Part shown: piece by piece, positions 1 to 7,177 of the stretch
Position numbering within the stretch: the first letter of the stretch is position 1
Layout: each line of letters starts with the position of its first letter
Source: Flavobacterium sp. MFBS3-15
Lineage (GTDB): Bacteria; Bacteroidota; Bacteroidia; Flavobacteriales; Flavobacteriaceae
DNA length: 64,000 nt
Direction of reading: 5' to 3'
Assembly (NCBI RefSeq): GCF_026107645.2
Contig: NZ_JAPCHV010000006.1
Span: 62,001 to 126,000, forward strand
Notes under the pieces: model-generated
Seen by the model: the letters and a program-made list of their open reading frames with translations, nothing else
Databases searched by the model: none
What the model was told of the DNA's origin: nothing
Translations under genes and position numbers: made by a program

Positions 1-1
1 A

Positions 2-544
2 GGGGATGTACGCCATGTGAGCTGGCACCTGGGCCGCACACCATCGGCGACAGATCTTTCCGGGGATTATTTTTGGCGTACCGATGCCTCCATAGCCCCG
101 GCAGGGTATTTTGACGACCTGGCCAGCCACGGGCTCGACCTGTTTGTTTATTTGTTCGGCAACGTCAGTTCAGCTTCAGGGCACAGCCTCAACCAACAGG
201 GGTTGTATACTGCCAAAGATGCCGTATCCGGATCCTGGCTGCATGAAAGTGGTGTGACCGGTGTTGGCACATGGAATTCGGGTTTATCCGAACGTGCCGA
301 TGATGTGGCCATTTACGGCAGCAAAGGGAAAATAGAGTTTGCTGTTTTTGATGATGTGCCGTTGGTGCTTACCAATGGAGAGGGCAGGCAGGAAGCCACT
401 ATTGCACACCCTGAAAACATCCAGCTGTACCATGTGCACAACATGCGGGAGCATTTGTTGGGTAATAGTACGCACCCGTCTACAGGGCGAAACGGGGCGC
501 ATACCAGCTGGGTCATGGATAAGATACTGGGACTATATAAATAA
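2..544 (+). CDS. Gfo/Idh/MocA family oxidoreductase, C-terminal part (5' end outside window)
   Basis: The frame is open from the left edge of the window (codons from base 2) and ends with TAA at 542-544, so only about 180 C-terminal residues are present. The segment reads like the C-terminal alpha/beta domain of NAD(P)-dependent sugar/inositol dehydrogenases of the Gfo/Idh/MocA family: GYFDDLASHGLDLFVYLFG (the helix after the catalytic region, with the family's D-x-G-x-H-like signature as D-L-A-S-H-G-L-D), then a beta-sheet region ending in NGAHTSWVMDKILG. The Rossmann fold and cofactor motif lie upstream and cannot be checked. Substrate is unknown. An internal ATG at 23 or GTG at 17 is not a real start. 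The family call is fairly safe, the substrate is not. Confidence 0.75.
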   Translation, partial: GDVRHVSWHLGRTPSATDLSGDYFWRTDASIAPAGYFDDLASHGLDLFVYLFGNVSSASGHSLNQQGLYTAKDAVSGSWLHESGVTGVGTWNSGLSERADDVAIYGSKGKIEFAVFDDVPLVLTNGEGRQEATIAHPENIQLYHVHNMREHLLGNSTHPSTGRNGAHTSWVMDKILGLYK

Positions 545-548
545 AAAA

Positions 549-566
549 GACAGTCCGAAGACTGTC
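549..566. terminator. Rho-independent terminator, mainly for the minus strand
   Basis: A perfect 7-bp stem GACAGTC/GACTGTC with a CGAA (TTCG on the minus strand) tetraloop lies between the convergent genes ending at 544 and 593. On the minus strand it is followed by TTTTTT, which makes a strong terminator for the secreted-protein gene; the plus-strand tail is weaker. Confidence 0.85.
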
Positions 567-592
567 GCTTTCATAGTAACCAAAACCAAACT

Positions 593-1177
593 TTAACGTG
601 CCGCGATCGTCTCCACAAATGTCCTGTCGTTGTACTCCAGGATTACGGTGATGTTTTTCGCAGCAGTATTGTTTACGTCGAATTTCTTGGTGCCTTTCAC
701 GGTACCTGTGTAAAGTTCCACGTTATTTTCATCATACATCCTGATGGCTGCAGGCGCTTTGCCGTTGTCGGGTACGCTAACCATTACGAAGCCATCTTTT
801 TTAGCAAGCACGGGCTTACTTACTTCGGCTACAGCCTTATCACCCACGATAACGCCATTGTTAGCTATCGTAACCTCATACTTTGCTACTTTAGCGCCGG
901 TTTCTGCTTCAAGATAATATACTCCGTCGGGGAAGGAAGCCAGGTCATACGTCCTATTGATCTTACCGTCCTTGCTCCTTAGCGTTTCAGAGAAAATTAC
1001 TTCTTTATCCTTTGAGCTTATTGATATCATAACGCTTTTTTCGTCATCTATGGAGAAGTTTACCAGCTTACCTACACCTGTCCTGACTCTTAAGGATAGT
1101 GCATTGCCATTTGCCATTGCAGTCAGTGCTGAAAAAAACAACGCTACTGCCAAACTGATTTTTAATACATTTTTCAT
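593..1177 (-). CDS. Secreted protein of unknown function (194 aa)
   Basis: The N-terminus (MKNVLKISLAVALFFSALTAMANG) is a clear Sec signal peptide with probable cleavage after AMA. The mature part is beta-rich: an early segment, DGVYYLEAETGAKVAKYEV, resembles the strand pattern at the end of T9SS-type sorting or Ig-like domains, and the C-terminus (YNDRTFVETI) lacks a conventional sorting motif. It is a single gene with its own terminator on the 3' side and an intergenic region shared with the divergent AraC gene. No catalytic motif is visible. I do not recognise a named family; it is probably a periplasmic or surface beta-sandwich protein. Confidence 0.7.
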   Translation of the reverse strand: MKNVLKISLAVALFFSALTAMANGNALSLRVRTGVGKLVNFSIDDEKSVMISISSKDKEVIFSETLRSKDGKINRTYDLASFPDGVYYLEAETGAKVAKYEVTIANNGVIVGDKAVAEVSKPVLAKKDGFVMVSVPDNGKAPAAIRMYDENNVELYTGTVKGTKKFDVNNTAAKNITVILEYNDRTFVETIAAR

Positions 1178-1339
1178 AATTCGTGATTTAATGATTGAAC
1201 CTTGACTGATGATTTTTGATAGTGCTAAATTACTACTATACTAATGGCAGCGTTACAGCAATATTTTCTAATATCTATGTTATTTTAACCTTCGAAAACG
1301 TTATAATTAAAATATCTGAAAATATTGTTGCAATATGGT

Positions 1340-1347
1340 TAACTTTG
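1340..1347 (+). promoter_or_regulatory. Bacteroidota -7 promoter element (TAACTTTG) for the AraC gene
   Basis: TAACTTTG matches the Bacteroidota sigma-A -7 consensus TAnnTTTG exactly and lies 22 bases before the ATG at 1370. I do not see a well-spaced TTG -33 element. Confidence 0.6.
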
Positions 1348-1369
1348 TGCTCATAAAGGTCTCAAAATC

Positions 1370-2242
1370 ATGAAGACAGCAACAGCTACATTTGAGGTTA
1401 TAGAACCGTCCTTCGGCAGTTCTTTCTACTATTCCAGATATCAGCAAAATGCGAATATTAAGGCACATGTATGGCATTACCATCCTGAAGTAGAGCTGGT
1501 ATTTGTAAAAGGCGGTGCGGGCAAGCGGCAGATAGGCAGCCATATTTCCTATTATACCGATGGCGACCTTATACTCATAGGCAGTAACCTCCCGCATTGC
1601 GGTTTTACCGATGAAGCCACCGGCAACACTACGGAAACCGTCATACAAATGAAGCCGGATTTCCTGGGGGAGGATTTTTTATCCCTTCCCGAAACTATGG
1701 GTTTGCAAGCGCTTTTCGAACGCGCCAAAGGCGGCCTGGCGTTCGGCCCTGAAGCCCGAAAGCTTGTCGGCCAACGCATGGAGGCCATGGATGCCATGCA
1801 GCCGTTCGAGCGCCTGCTGACTTTGGTAAGTGTACTGCATGACCTTGAAAAGTCTGCAGACCACACCATACTTAATGCCGATGGCTTTGCAATCGAGACA
1901 CAGGTTCAGGACAACGACCGCATCAACATGGTATTCAATCATGTAAAGGATAACTTTCGGGAGCCCATTGCCCTGGACGAAGTAGCGGGGATGGCAAGCA
2001 TGGCGGTCCCGTCGTTTTGCCGTTATTTTAAAAAGGTAACTAAAAAGACTTTTACGCAGTTCGTGAACGAATACCGGATTGTGCATGCCTGCAAGCTATT
2101 GGCTGAAAAGCACATACCAATATCCGATGTGTGTTACGAAAGCGGCTTTAATAATTTTAGCCATTTTAATAAGTCGTTTAAGGAATTTACAGGCAAGAGC
2201 GCTTCGCAGTACAGGAAGGAGCTGAGGGAAGTGGTTTCGTAA
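1370..2242 (+). CDS. AraC family transcriptional regulator with cupin sensor domain
   Basis: The 290-residue protein has an N-terminal cupin-like domain (about residues 20-100; HVWHYHPEVELVFV is the metal/ligand-type cupin strand, followed by GDLILIGSNLPH) and a C-terminal AraC double helix-turn-helix (about 180-285). The second HTH shows the family signature ISDVCYESGFNNFSHFNKSFKEFTG. AraC/cupin regulators of this type usually sense a small ligand such as a sugar and activate nearby catabolic genes. The truncated Gfo/Idh/MocA oxidoreductase at the left edge would suit a sugar-related role, but that link is inference. The ATG at 1370 is placed just after a -7 element and is the natural start. 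Confidence 0.9.
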   Translation: MKTATATFEVIEPSFGSSFYYSRYQQNANIKAHVWHYHPEVELVFVKGGAGKRQIGSHISYYTDGDLILIGSNLPHCGFTDEATGNTTETVIQMKPDFLGEDFLSLPETMGLQALFERAKGGLAFGPEARKLVGQRMEAMDAMQPFERLLTLVSVLHDLEKSADHTILNADGFAIETQVQDNDRINMVFNHVKDNFREPIALDEVAGMASMAVPSFCRYFKKVTKKTFTQFVNEYRIVHACKLLAEKHIPISDVCYESGFNNFSHFNKSFKEFTGKSASQYRKELREVVS

Positions 2243-2290
2243 GGACGCGATTCGCTGAAAGATCCATCTGAAACCTGCAATCCGGAATTC

Positions 2291-3271
2291 TTACACCACC
2301 ATCAGATTACATCCCCGTATGTCGGAATTATCAAAACGTCCCAGCACTTCAAACGACTGGTTGGGGTATTTTTTGCCCAGGTCCTGTGTGGCGATAAAGG
2401 AGCAGGAGTTGATGTTAGCAAGGTCAATCACGTTGATACCGCCGGTTTTGCCATAGTCAATATAAGTTAGTGCATCCTCTGTATCGCGGATGAGGACATC
2501 CATCCAGGGCGGGCACTCAAAAATGCCATCACCAAGCGAGTAGGCCTGTGAAAGCAATTCGGTCATGCCGTATTCGGAATGGATCTTGCTTACGCCAAAG
2601 CCTTTGCAAAGTACTTCATGCAGTTCTTCACGTATCATTTCCCGTCGCCGGCCTTTCATGCCCCCGGTCTCCATGATGATGGTGTTCCTGAGGTGAACAT
2701 CCTGCTTTTCAACCAGGTCGAGCAGGGCATAGGTTACCCCGATGAGCAATACGTTTTGGCCTTCGGCATCGAGTGTAGTCAGCTTTGAGATAAGTTCGTC
2801 GTAATTGTGCAGGTAAAAGCCGCTGTTGGGGTTGTTAGAGCCTTCTATGAGATCTTCAACCATATAGATGAGCGATGACCCCTCGCGCTCGAGATAGGAT
2901 GGGAGAAGCGCTAAAACAGCATAGTCCTCAATATTTCCATAGAATTGCGAAAACGCCCGGCGGAAACTCTGCTCGTAATAATTTAAATCGGTTACCAAAT
3001 GGCGGCTGGTTACCATCCCTGTTGTCCCGCTGCTCGTAAAAGCAACCTGAACCGGATCCTGGGAACTTAAAACCTCATGGGTTTTAAAAAACTGGATGGG
3101 CAGGAAGGGTATTTCCTTAACCGACTTTACATTCTGCTTATCCTTGCCCAAAAAGCCGCAAAAGTCACGGTACACCGCATTGTTCTCGTACTGGTGGCGG
3201 AAGACTTTGAGGGTTATCTTCTCAAACTCTTTTTTGGAGGCAATGGTAAATATGTCGGAGGCGCTGATCAC
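2291..3271 (-). CDS. LuxE/PaaK-like acyl-protein synthetase (acyl transferase)
   Basis: At 326 residues this matches the LuxE family (acyl-protein synthetase; adenylate-forming enzymes related to phenylacetate-CoA ligase). The AMP-binding loop FTSSGTTGM lies near residue 80 and the conserved SEYGMTELLSQAYS segment near residue 235, equivalent to the Y-G-[MST]-T-E motif of ANL enzymes. LuxE activates a fatty acid as acyl-AMP and transfers it to an enzyme thiol; outside luminous bacteria the substrate is unknown. No LuxC/LuxD reductase or transferase partner is seen here. A minus-strand -7 element TACTTTTG ends 14 bases before the ATG, so the leader is very short. Confidence 0.85.
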   Translation of the reverse strand: MISASDIFTIASKKEFEKITLKVFRHQYENNAVYRDFCGFLGKDKQNVKSVKEIPFLPIQFFKTHEVLSSQDPVQVAFTSSGTTGMVTSRHLVTDLNYYEQSFRRAFSQFYGNIEDYAVLALLPSYLEREGSSLIYMVEDLIEGSNNPNSGFYLHNYDELISKLTTLDAEGQNVLLIGVTYALLDLVEKQDVHLRNTIIMETGGMKGRRREMIREELHEVLCKGFGVSKIHSEYGMTELLSQAYSLGDGIFECPPWMDVLIRDTEDALTYIDYGKTGGINVIDLANINSCSFIATQDLGKKYPNQSFEVLGRFDNSDIRGCNLMVV

Positions 3272-3285
3272 GGCAGAAGTTTTGG

Positions 3286-3293
3286 CAAAAGTA
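3286..3293 (-). promoter_or_regulatory. -7 promoter element (TACTTTTG) for the LuxE-like gene
   Basis: Exact TAnnTTTG match on the minus strand, 14 bases upstream of the start codon at 3271. Confidence 0.55.
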
Positions 3294-3301
3294 CAAATAA
3301 A

Positions 3302-3329
3302 AAAAGCATCCGACGCGGCAGATGCTTTT
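3302..3329. terminator. Bidirectional terminator hairpin
   Basis: Stem AAAAGCATC/GATGCTTTT with a 10-base loop, directly after the stop of the T9SS gene on the minus strand, followed there by TTTTTTT. It ends the transcript of the gene 3350-4354. Confidence 0.85.
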
Positions 3330-3349
3330 GAGGTATATTTTAAAAAAGC

Positions 3350-4354
3350 TTACTGCACCACCAATTTCTTAGTAGCCGTTTTTCCTTCTTCAGTTATTTT
3401 TACGATGTATACGCCGCTTGTAAGGTTGCTTACATTGATAGCCGTAGCAGAAGTTGTAGTGTTTACTACCTGCTTGCCAAGAACGTCGAATATCGCAACG
3501 GTTTTTGTAGCGTTAGCATCCGAAGTAATGTTAAGTACATTGCCTTTTAGCGGGTTAGGGAATACTTTCAGGCCTGCGATAGCGCTTTCTTTGACACTGG
3601 CTGTTCCGCCTGTTACGGAAGCGTAGGTTGTACCTGTCCTTAATTCATCTATTTGAAGGTTTCCTGTGCCGCCATTCGCAACGTTGCCGCCCTGCCTTAT
3701 AAGGAAAGCCTCAATAGTTGTTGCTGCAGGCTCTGTGCCGGTTGCATTAGTTGTGCCTCCGGCTTCGCTGCCGCCCGGAGTAGGATTTACCCAAAGGGTG
3801 GCGGTGTTTGTGGCTAATTCATATTTAACGACTGCAAATACAGTTGTATTTACCGGAAGGTCAGTTGCCACAAAAGCAGGGTCAGCTGTTCCGCCTCCGG
3901 CATTCAAGATGCCAAGGTTAAAAGTATTTGGGGTGGCACCCTGCTTAATGTTCAATCGGGCATAATAGGCTGTCCCGTTAAAAAGCTGGCTTAAGGATAA
4001 GAAGTAGTCGCCGTTCGAGCCATTTACTTCGAGTCCCGTAGTGTTGTCTACTTTAATTAATGCGGAAAAATATGCAGCACCGGTTGATATCGCCTGCGGA
4101 AGCGCTTTTTTAACGTCTTCGCTTTCGCCTGCCACCAACGCGATACGATTTCCTGCAGATGCAGGCAGCCCGGTGAAGGAAAGGCTGTTGCCGGCATCAC
4201 TAGCTGTAGTGAGTATCTTAATTTGCCCGGATGTTCCGGAGGCGGTAGTCCAGCCGTTGGCACTGAGATCGCCTGTGCCTGTAAAAGAGTCAAATGTCTG
4301 CCCAAAAGAAAAACCTGCAGCCATTAGTAGCGTAAAACAGTAGATTTTTTTCAT
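3350..4354 (-). CDS. T9SS type A sorting domain-containing secreted protein (334 aa)
   Basis: A signal peptide (MKKIYCFTLLMAAGFSFGQ) is followed by a beta-rich passenger of about 230 residues that is low in charge and rich in T/G/A/N (for example LPVNTTVFAVVKYELATNTATLWVNP), which looks like a concanavalin/LamG-type beta-sandwich binding domain rather than an enzyme. The last 80 residues are a T9SS type A sorting domain: KVFPNPLKGNVLNITS, VAIFDVLGKQV, LTSGVYIVKITEEGKTATKKLVV. The protein should pass the inner membrane by Sec and the outer membrane by T9SS and be anchored or released at the surface. Its C-terminal domain is nearly identical to that of the next gene (4457-5260), so the two probably arose by duplication of at least this part. 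Confidence 0.85.
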   Translation of the reverse strand: MKKIYCFTLLMAAGFSFGQTFDSFTGTGDLSANGWTTASGTSGQIKILTTASDAGNSLSFTGLPASAGNRIALVAGESEDVKKALPQAISTGAAYFSALIKVDNTTGLEVNGSNGDYFLSLSQLFNGTAYYARLNIKQGATPNTFNLGILNAGGGTADPAFVATDLPVNTTVFAVVKYELATNTATLWVNPTPGGSEAGGTTNATGTEPAATTIEAFLIRQGGNVANGGTGNLQIDELRTGTTYASVTGGTASVKESAIAGLKVFPNPLKGNVLNITSDANATKTVAIFDVLGKQVVNTTTSATAINVSNLTSGVYIVKITEEGKTATKKLVVQ

Positions 4355-4376
4355 TTTGAATAATTTTGAGTTTACT

Positions 4377-4384
4377 CAAAGATA
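4377..4384 (-). promoter_or_regulatory. -7 promoter element (TATCTTTG) for the T9SS gene 3350-4354
   Basis: Exact TAnnTTTG match on the minus strand, 22 bases upstream of the start codon at 4354. Together with terminators on both sides it suggests a monocistronic unit. Confidence 0.6.
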
Positions 4385-4408
4385 ACAAAAAAAATCACTA
4401 AAATAAAA

Positions 4409-4432
4409 AAACGCCCTGATAACAAGGCGTTT
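4409..4432. terminator. Terminator for T9SS gene 4457-5260
   Basis: AAACGCC/GGCGTTT stem with a 10-base loop; on the minus strand it runs into TTTTTTTA, 25 bases after the gene's stop codon. Confidence 0.8.
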
Positions 4433-4456
4433 ATAATTTAAATCTGTGGCCGGTGC

Positions 4457-5260
4457 TTATTTTACAACCAGCTTGCGTGTTGCAACGGCATTGCCCTGCT
4501 GTATTTTTACGATGTATACACCTGATGTAAGGTTTACGTTGATTACTTCATTTGCTGTTGTAGTGTTAACTACCTGCTTGCCAAGTACATCATAGATTGC
4601 AACTGTTTTAGCTTCGCTGCTGTCTGATGTAATGTTAAGTGTGTTGCCGCTTAGTGGGTTAGGGAACACTTTAAGGCCTGAAATAGCGTTGTCTTTAACA
4701 CCCGCAGTTGATTGATCTATAAGTGAAACACCATCATAATAAATTATACCTGAATCTGCTCCTGCAGCTTCCTGATATATCCTAAAATCAAGCCTGAATG
4801 CTGTTGCTGTTGCAGGGGCCGTTAAAGTATATGTTACTTGCTGCCAGCCAGACGTGTTGGCCATATAATCAGGCTGTAAAACATCAAGATTGTCAGTTAA
4901 CTGATTTGCGCCAGACCTCCAAGAAGCCCAGTGCCTTCCTTTTGCATTGTCGCTTTCATCTTTAACCCAGTATGAAAAAATATAACTGTGACCTGGTGTT
5001 ACCGGAATATCGGTAACTGCAGCTTTTACATTTCCTGTCCCTGCAGGAGCTGTGAATTTAGCAGAACTTGTGCCTTCGTTAATATTAGCCGCTCCGGTTT
5101 CCTGAGTTAGACTTCCTCCATTTGCAGGTACTGTAACCGTAAATCCTTCTGGAGCTCCATCAGTCCAAGCTTCAAATCCTCCATTTGAAACTAGGTTTTG
5201 GGCATTTGCAGAAATAGCTGTAAGTGCTACTACAGATAATAATGAGTAGATTTTTTTCAT
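4457..5260 (-). CDS. T9SS type A sorting domain protein with carbohydrate-binding-module-like domain
   Basis: The 267-residue protein starts with a signal peptide (MKKIYSLLSVVALTAISANA) and then NLVSNGGFEAWTDGAPEGF, the typical opening of CBM4/9- or CBM-like galactose-binding beta-sandwiches. Further family features are TPGHSYIFSYWVKDESDNAKGR and YDGVSLIDQS at the domain end (about residue 175). The C-terminal 75 residues are a T9SS type A domain (FPNPLSGNTLNITS, VAIYDVLGKQVVNTTT, LTSGVYIVKI). The likely role is a surface protein that binds glycans or another polymer; no catalytic module is present. The ligand is unknown. It lies on the minus strand, with its own promoter and terminator. Confidence 0.85.
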   Translation of the reverse strand: MKKIYSLLSVVALTAISANAQNLVSNGGFEAWTDGAPEGFTVTVPANGGSLTQETGAANINEGTSSAKFTAPAGTGNVKAAVTDIPVTPGHSYIFSYWVKDESDNAKGRHWASWRSGANQLTDNLDVLQPDYMANTSGWQQVTYTLTAPATATAFRLDFRIYQEAAGADSGIIYYDGVSLIDQSTAGVKDNAISGLKVFPNPLSGNTLNITSDSSEAKTVAIYDVLGKQVVNTTTANEVINVNLTSGVYIVKIQQGNAVATRKLVVK

Positions 5261-5289
5261 GTCGATAGTTTTTGAATTTATTTTCGTTA

Positions 5290-5297
5290 CAAAAATA
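5290..5297 (-). promoter_or_regulatory. -7 promoter element (TATTTTTG) for gene 4457-5260
   Basis: Exact TAnnTTTG match on the minus strand, 29 bases upstream of the ATG at 5260. Confidence 0.55.
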
Positions 5298-5372
5298 ACA
5301 AATACTGTCTGAAAATGAAAGAAATCGTAGTAAAATTAAGACGGTTTTAGCAACTGGTTAACGGAGTGTTAA

Positions 5373-5708
5373 TTACTTCACTATCAGTTTCCTGGTGGCT
5401 GAGGCTTCGCCTTCTTTGATTTTTATTACATAAACGCCAGGGGTAAGGTTGGTTATGTTCAACTCTTTGCCCGTCAGGGTTGTTTGCAGTATTTTCTTTC
5501 CAAGCACATCATAAATCTCTACTTCCTTGCTCTGGCCTGACTTCGAAGTCACATAAATCCTGTCCGAAGTAGCAGGGTTCGGGTAGATGTTCAGTCCCTC
5601 TATGGTTTCCTTATTGGATGCGGAAATTCCTTTGTTTTCCTGGGCTGAGGAGCCAAGCGAAAACAAAAAGAAAGAGAGTAAGGTGATATAAAAGTATTTT
5701 TTTGCCAT
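5373..5708 (-). CDS. Minimal T9SS protein: signal peptide plus sorting domain only (111 aa)
   Basis: The protein has a signal peptide (about residues 1-22, LFSLGSSAQ), roughly 14 linker residues (ENKGISASNKETIEG) and then a complete type A sorting domain (LNIYPNPATSDRIYVTS, VEIYDVLGKKI, LTPGVYVIKIKEGEASATRKLIV). There is no room for a passenger domain. It is intact, not a visible remnant: it has a plausible start, a full signal peptide and its own -7 element. It may be a small surface peptide, a decoy or modulator of T9SS sorting, or the residue of a deleted cargo gene. Its domain differs clearly from those of the two neighbours downstream, so it is not a recent copy of them. Confidence 0.8.
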   Translation of the reverse strand: MAKKYFYITLLSFFLFSLGSSAQENKGISASNKETIEGLNIYPNPATSDRIYVTSKSGQSKEVEIYDVLGKKILQTTLTGKELNITNLTPGVYVIKIKEGEASATRKLIVK

Positions 5709-5757
5709 TGGTGAAAATGATGTTGTAAATATATAAAAAATATTCCAAATACTATAC

Positions 5758-5765
5758 CAAAATTA
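5758..5765 (-). promoter_or_regulatory. -7 promoter element (TAATTTTG) for the minimal T9SS gene
   Basis: Exact TAnnTTTG match on the minus strand, about 50 bases before the ATG at 5708; supports independent transcription of the small gene. Confidence 0.5.
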
Positions 5766-5873
5766 CTTTTGGCAAAAATTTATTAAAATAGTGAGGACTA
5801 TATCGTTTTTTATAGAATAAAGGCCGCTAATGCATAGGGTTTTATGTGTTATTAACGTTTATTACCCATAAAA

Positions 5874-5905
5874 TAGCCCCTCAATGCAAATTGCACGAGG
5901 GGCTA
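5874..5905. terminator. Terminator of the TonB receptor/lipoprotein operon
   Basis: Stem TAGCCCCTC/GAGGGGCTA (9 bp), with TGCAA/TTGCA able to extend inside the loop, located 31 bases after the stop of the lipoprotein gene on the minus strand and followed by ATTTTAT. It separates the operon 9973-5937 from the T9SS genes. Confidence 0.8.
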
Positions 5906-5936
5906 AAAGTATACTAACTAACTTAACCTCTAATTC

Positions 5937-7127
5937 TTAGAAAGCAGTGTAGCCTGTCCATCCGAATACTGAAGTATCAGCACCACCTGTAGCGCCTTCA
6001 GTTACGTTGATTGCAGCGCTGTTAATGCCCGCTTTGTTGTCTGTAAGGTTTAAGGCTGTACCTGTAGCTTTAATTGTGATAACAGTGCCTGTAGCAGCAT
6101 CACCTTTAGAATCTGTACAGTCTACAAGGTCGTCCGGAGCTGTTGTAGCCGAAGCATCCCACTTAACCAGTGTGTTAGTGATGTTTGCGCCGCTACCCCT
6201 TCTTACTTTGATCACGTCAGAAAGTACAACCGGAGCCCTGTTTACAATAGTAAGCCCTGTTAATGTTGGGTTAGACTGGCCTGTGTGGTTCGGGTAGTCG
6301 CCGTCAAGGTTACCATCAGCCTCAATACCCCTTGGGTCAGAAGAAAGGCCGGTGAATGATTCTTCCCTTACACCATAAGCATTGGTAAGTTTACCAACCC
6401 ATCCTTGTGTCCAGTCAAACATATCATCTTTAGCGTTTACTACAAGCAGGTTCTCAACGTCTACAGTACCGCCAAAAAATTCGATAGCGTCGTCATCGCC
6501 ATTGTAGATAGCAATGTTTTTTATTGTAGTGCCTTTACCAACACCGTATAGTGTAAGGCCGTTAAATTCTTTTTCACCGTTGATGCGTGCGCCTGAATAC
6601 CTGATGATTACATGGTTTAGCATACCTGAGTCAGAGTTCACGTTCGTACCTCCGTAGAAGTGGTCAACAACTTCAGTTACCGCTGTACCGCCACCGCTGA
6701 TTGGAGCATCACCACAAAGGATAAGGCCACCCCAGTTTCCTGCAGCAGGTGTAGCAGCGTTTGATGTGAAAGTAATTGGGTTGTTTGCTTCTCCCTGGGC
6801 ATCGATCCTTGCGCCCTGCTCAACGATTACATATACGTTTGTTCCGCCGGCCTGTGCTTTAAAAGTAGTGCCAGGGTTAAGCTTTAGCGTATAAGGAGGC
6901 CTTACAACAAGTCCGCCTGTTAGTACATACTCGCCTGCAGGCAGCTCAAGGTCAGCGCCAATAGCACCTTTAAGGTTGTTTGCGTCAAAGTCAGGATCTT
7001 CTGTTGATGTGATTACACCATTCATTTGGCCATCTCCTGAATTATTGCCGGAAGAATCGTCGTCGCTACATGCTACGAATGAGCCTGCAATAACAGAAAG
7101 CATTAGGATTTTTTTGATTGTGTTCAT
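5937..7127 (-). CDS. Beta-helix-like lipoprotein paired with TonB receptor (396 aa)
   Basis: The N-terminus MNTIKKILMLSVIAGSFVACSDDDSSG is a lipoprotein signal; the lipobox VAC is followed by an acidic stretch, the Bacteroidota surface-export-like pattern. The body shows repeated short strands with turns (ITFTSNAATPAAGNWGGLIL, LNHVIIRYSGARINGEKEFN, IKNIAIYNGDDDAIEFFGG, VENLLVVNAKDDMFDWTQGW), which is the look of a right-handed parallel beta-helix. Such folds are common in polysaccharide-binding or lyase proteins, but no lyase active site is obvious. It lies 50 bases downstream of the TonB receptor with no terminator between them, so the two are probably one operon and the lipoprotein may be its surface partner in place of a SusD. 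The ligand is unknown. Confidence 0.8.
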   Translation of the reverse strand: MNTIKKILMLSVIAGSFVACSDDDSSGNNSGDGQMNGVITSTEDPDFDANNLKGAIGADLELPAGEYVLTGGLVVRPPYTLKLNPGTTFKAQAGGTNVYVIVEQGARIDAQGEANNPITFTSNAATPAAGNWGGLILCGDAPISGGGTAVTEVVDHFYGGTNVNSDSGMLNHVIIRYSGARINGEKEFNGLTLYGVGKGTTIKNIAIYNGDDDAIEFFGGTVDVENLLVVNAKDDMFDWTQGWVGKLTNAYGVREESFTGLSSDPRGIEADGNLDGDYPNHTGQSNPTLTGLTIVNRAPVVLSDVIKVRRGSGANITNTLVKWDASATTAPDDLVDCTDSKGDAATGTVITIKATGTALNLTDNKAGINSAAINVTEGATGGADTSVFGWTGYTAF

Positions 7128-7177
7128 GATTAAAATTTAATAGTTAAAAGTTAAAAAGTTTATGATCTAAATTATAA

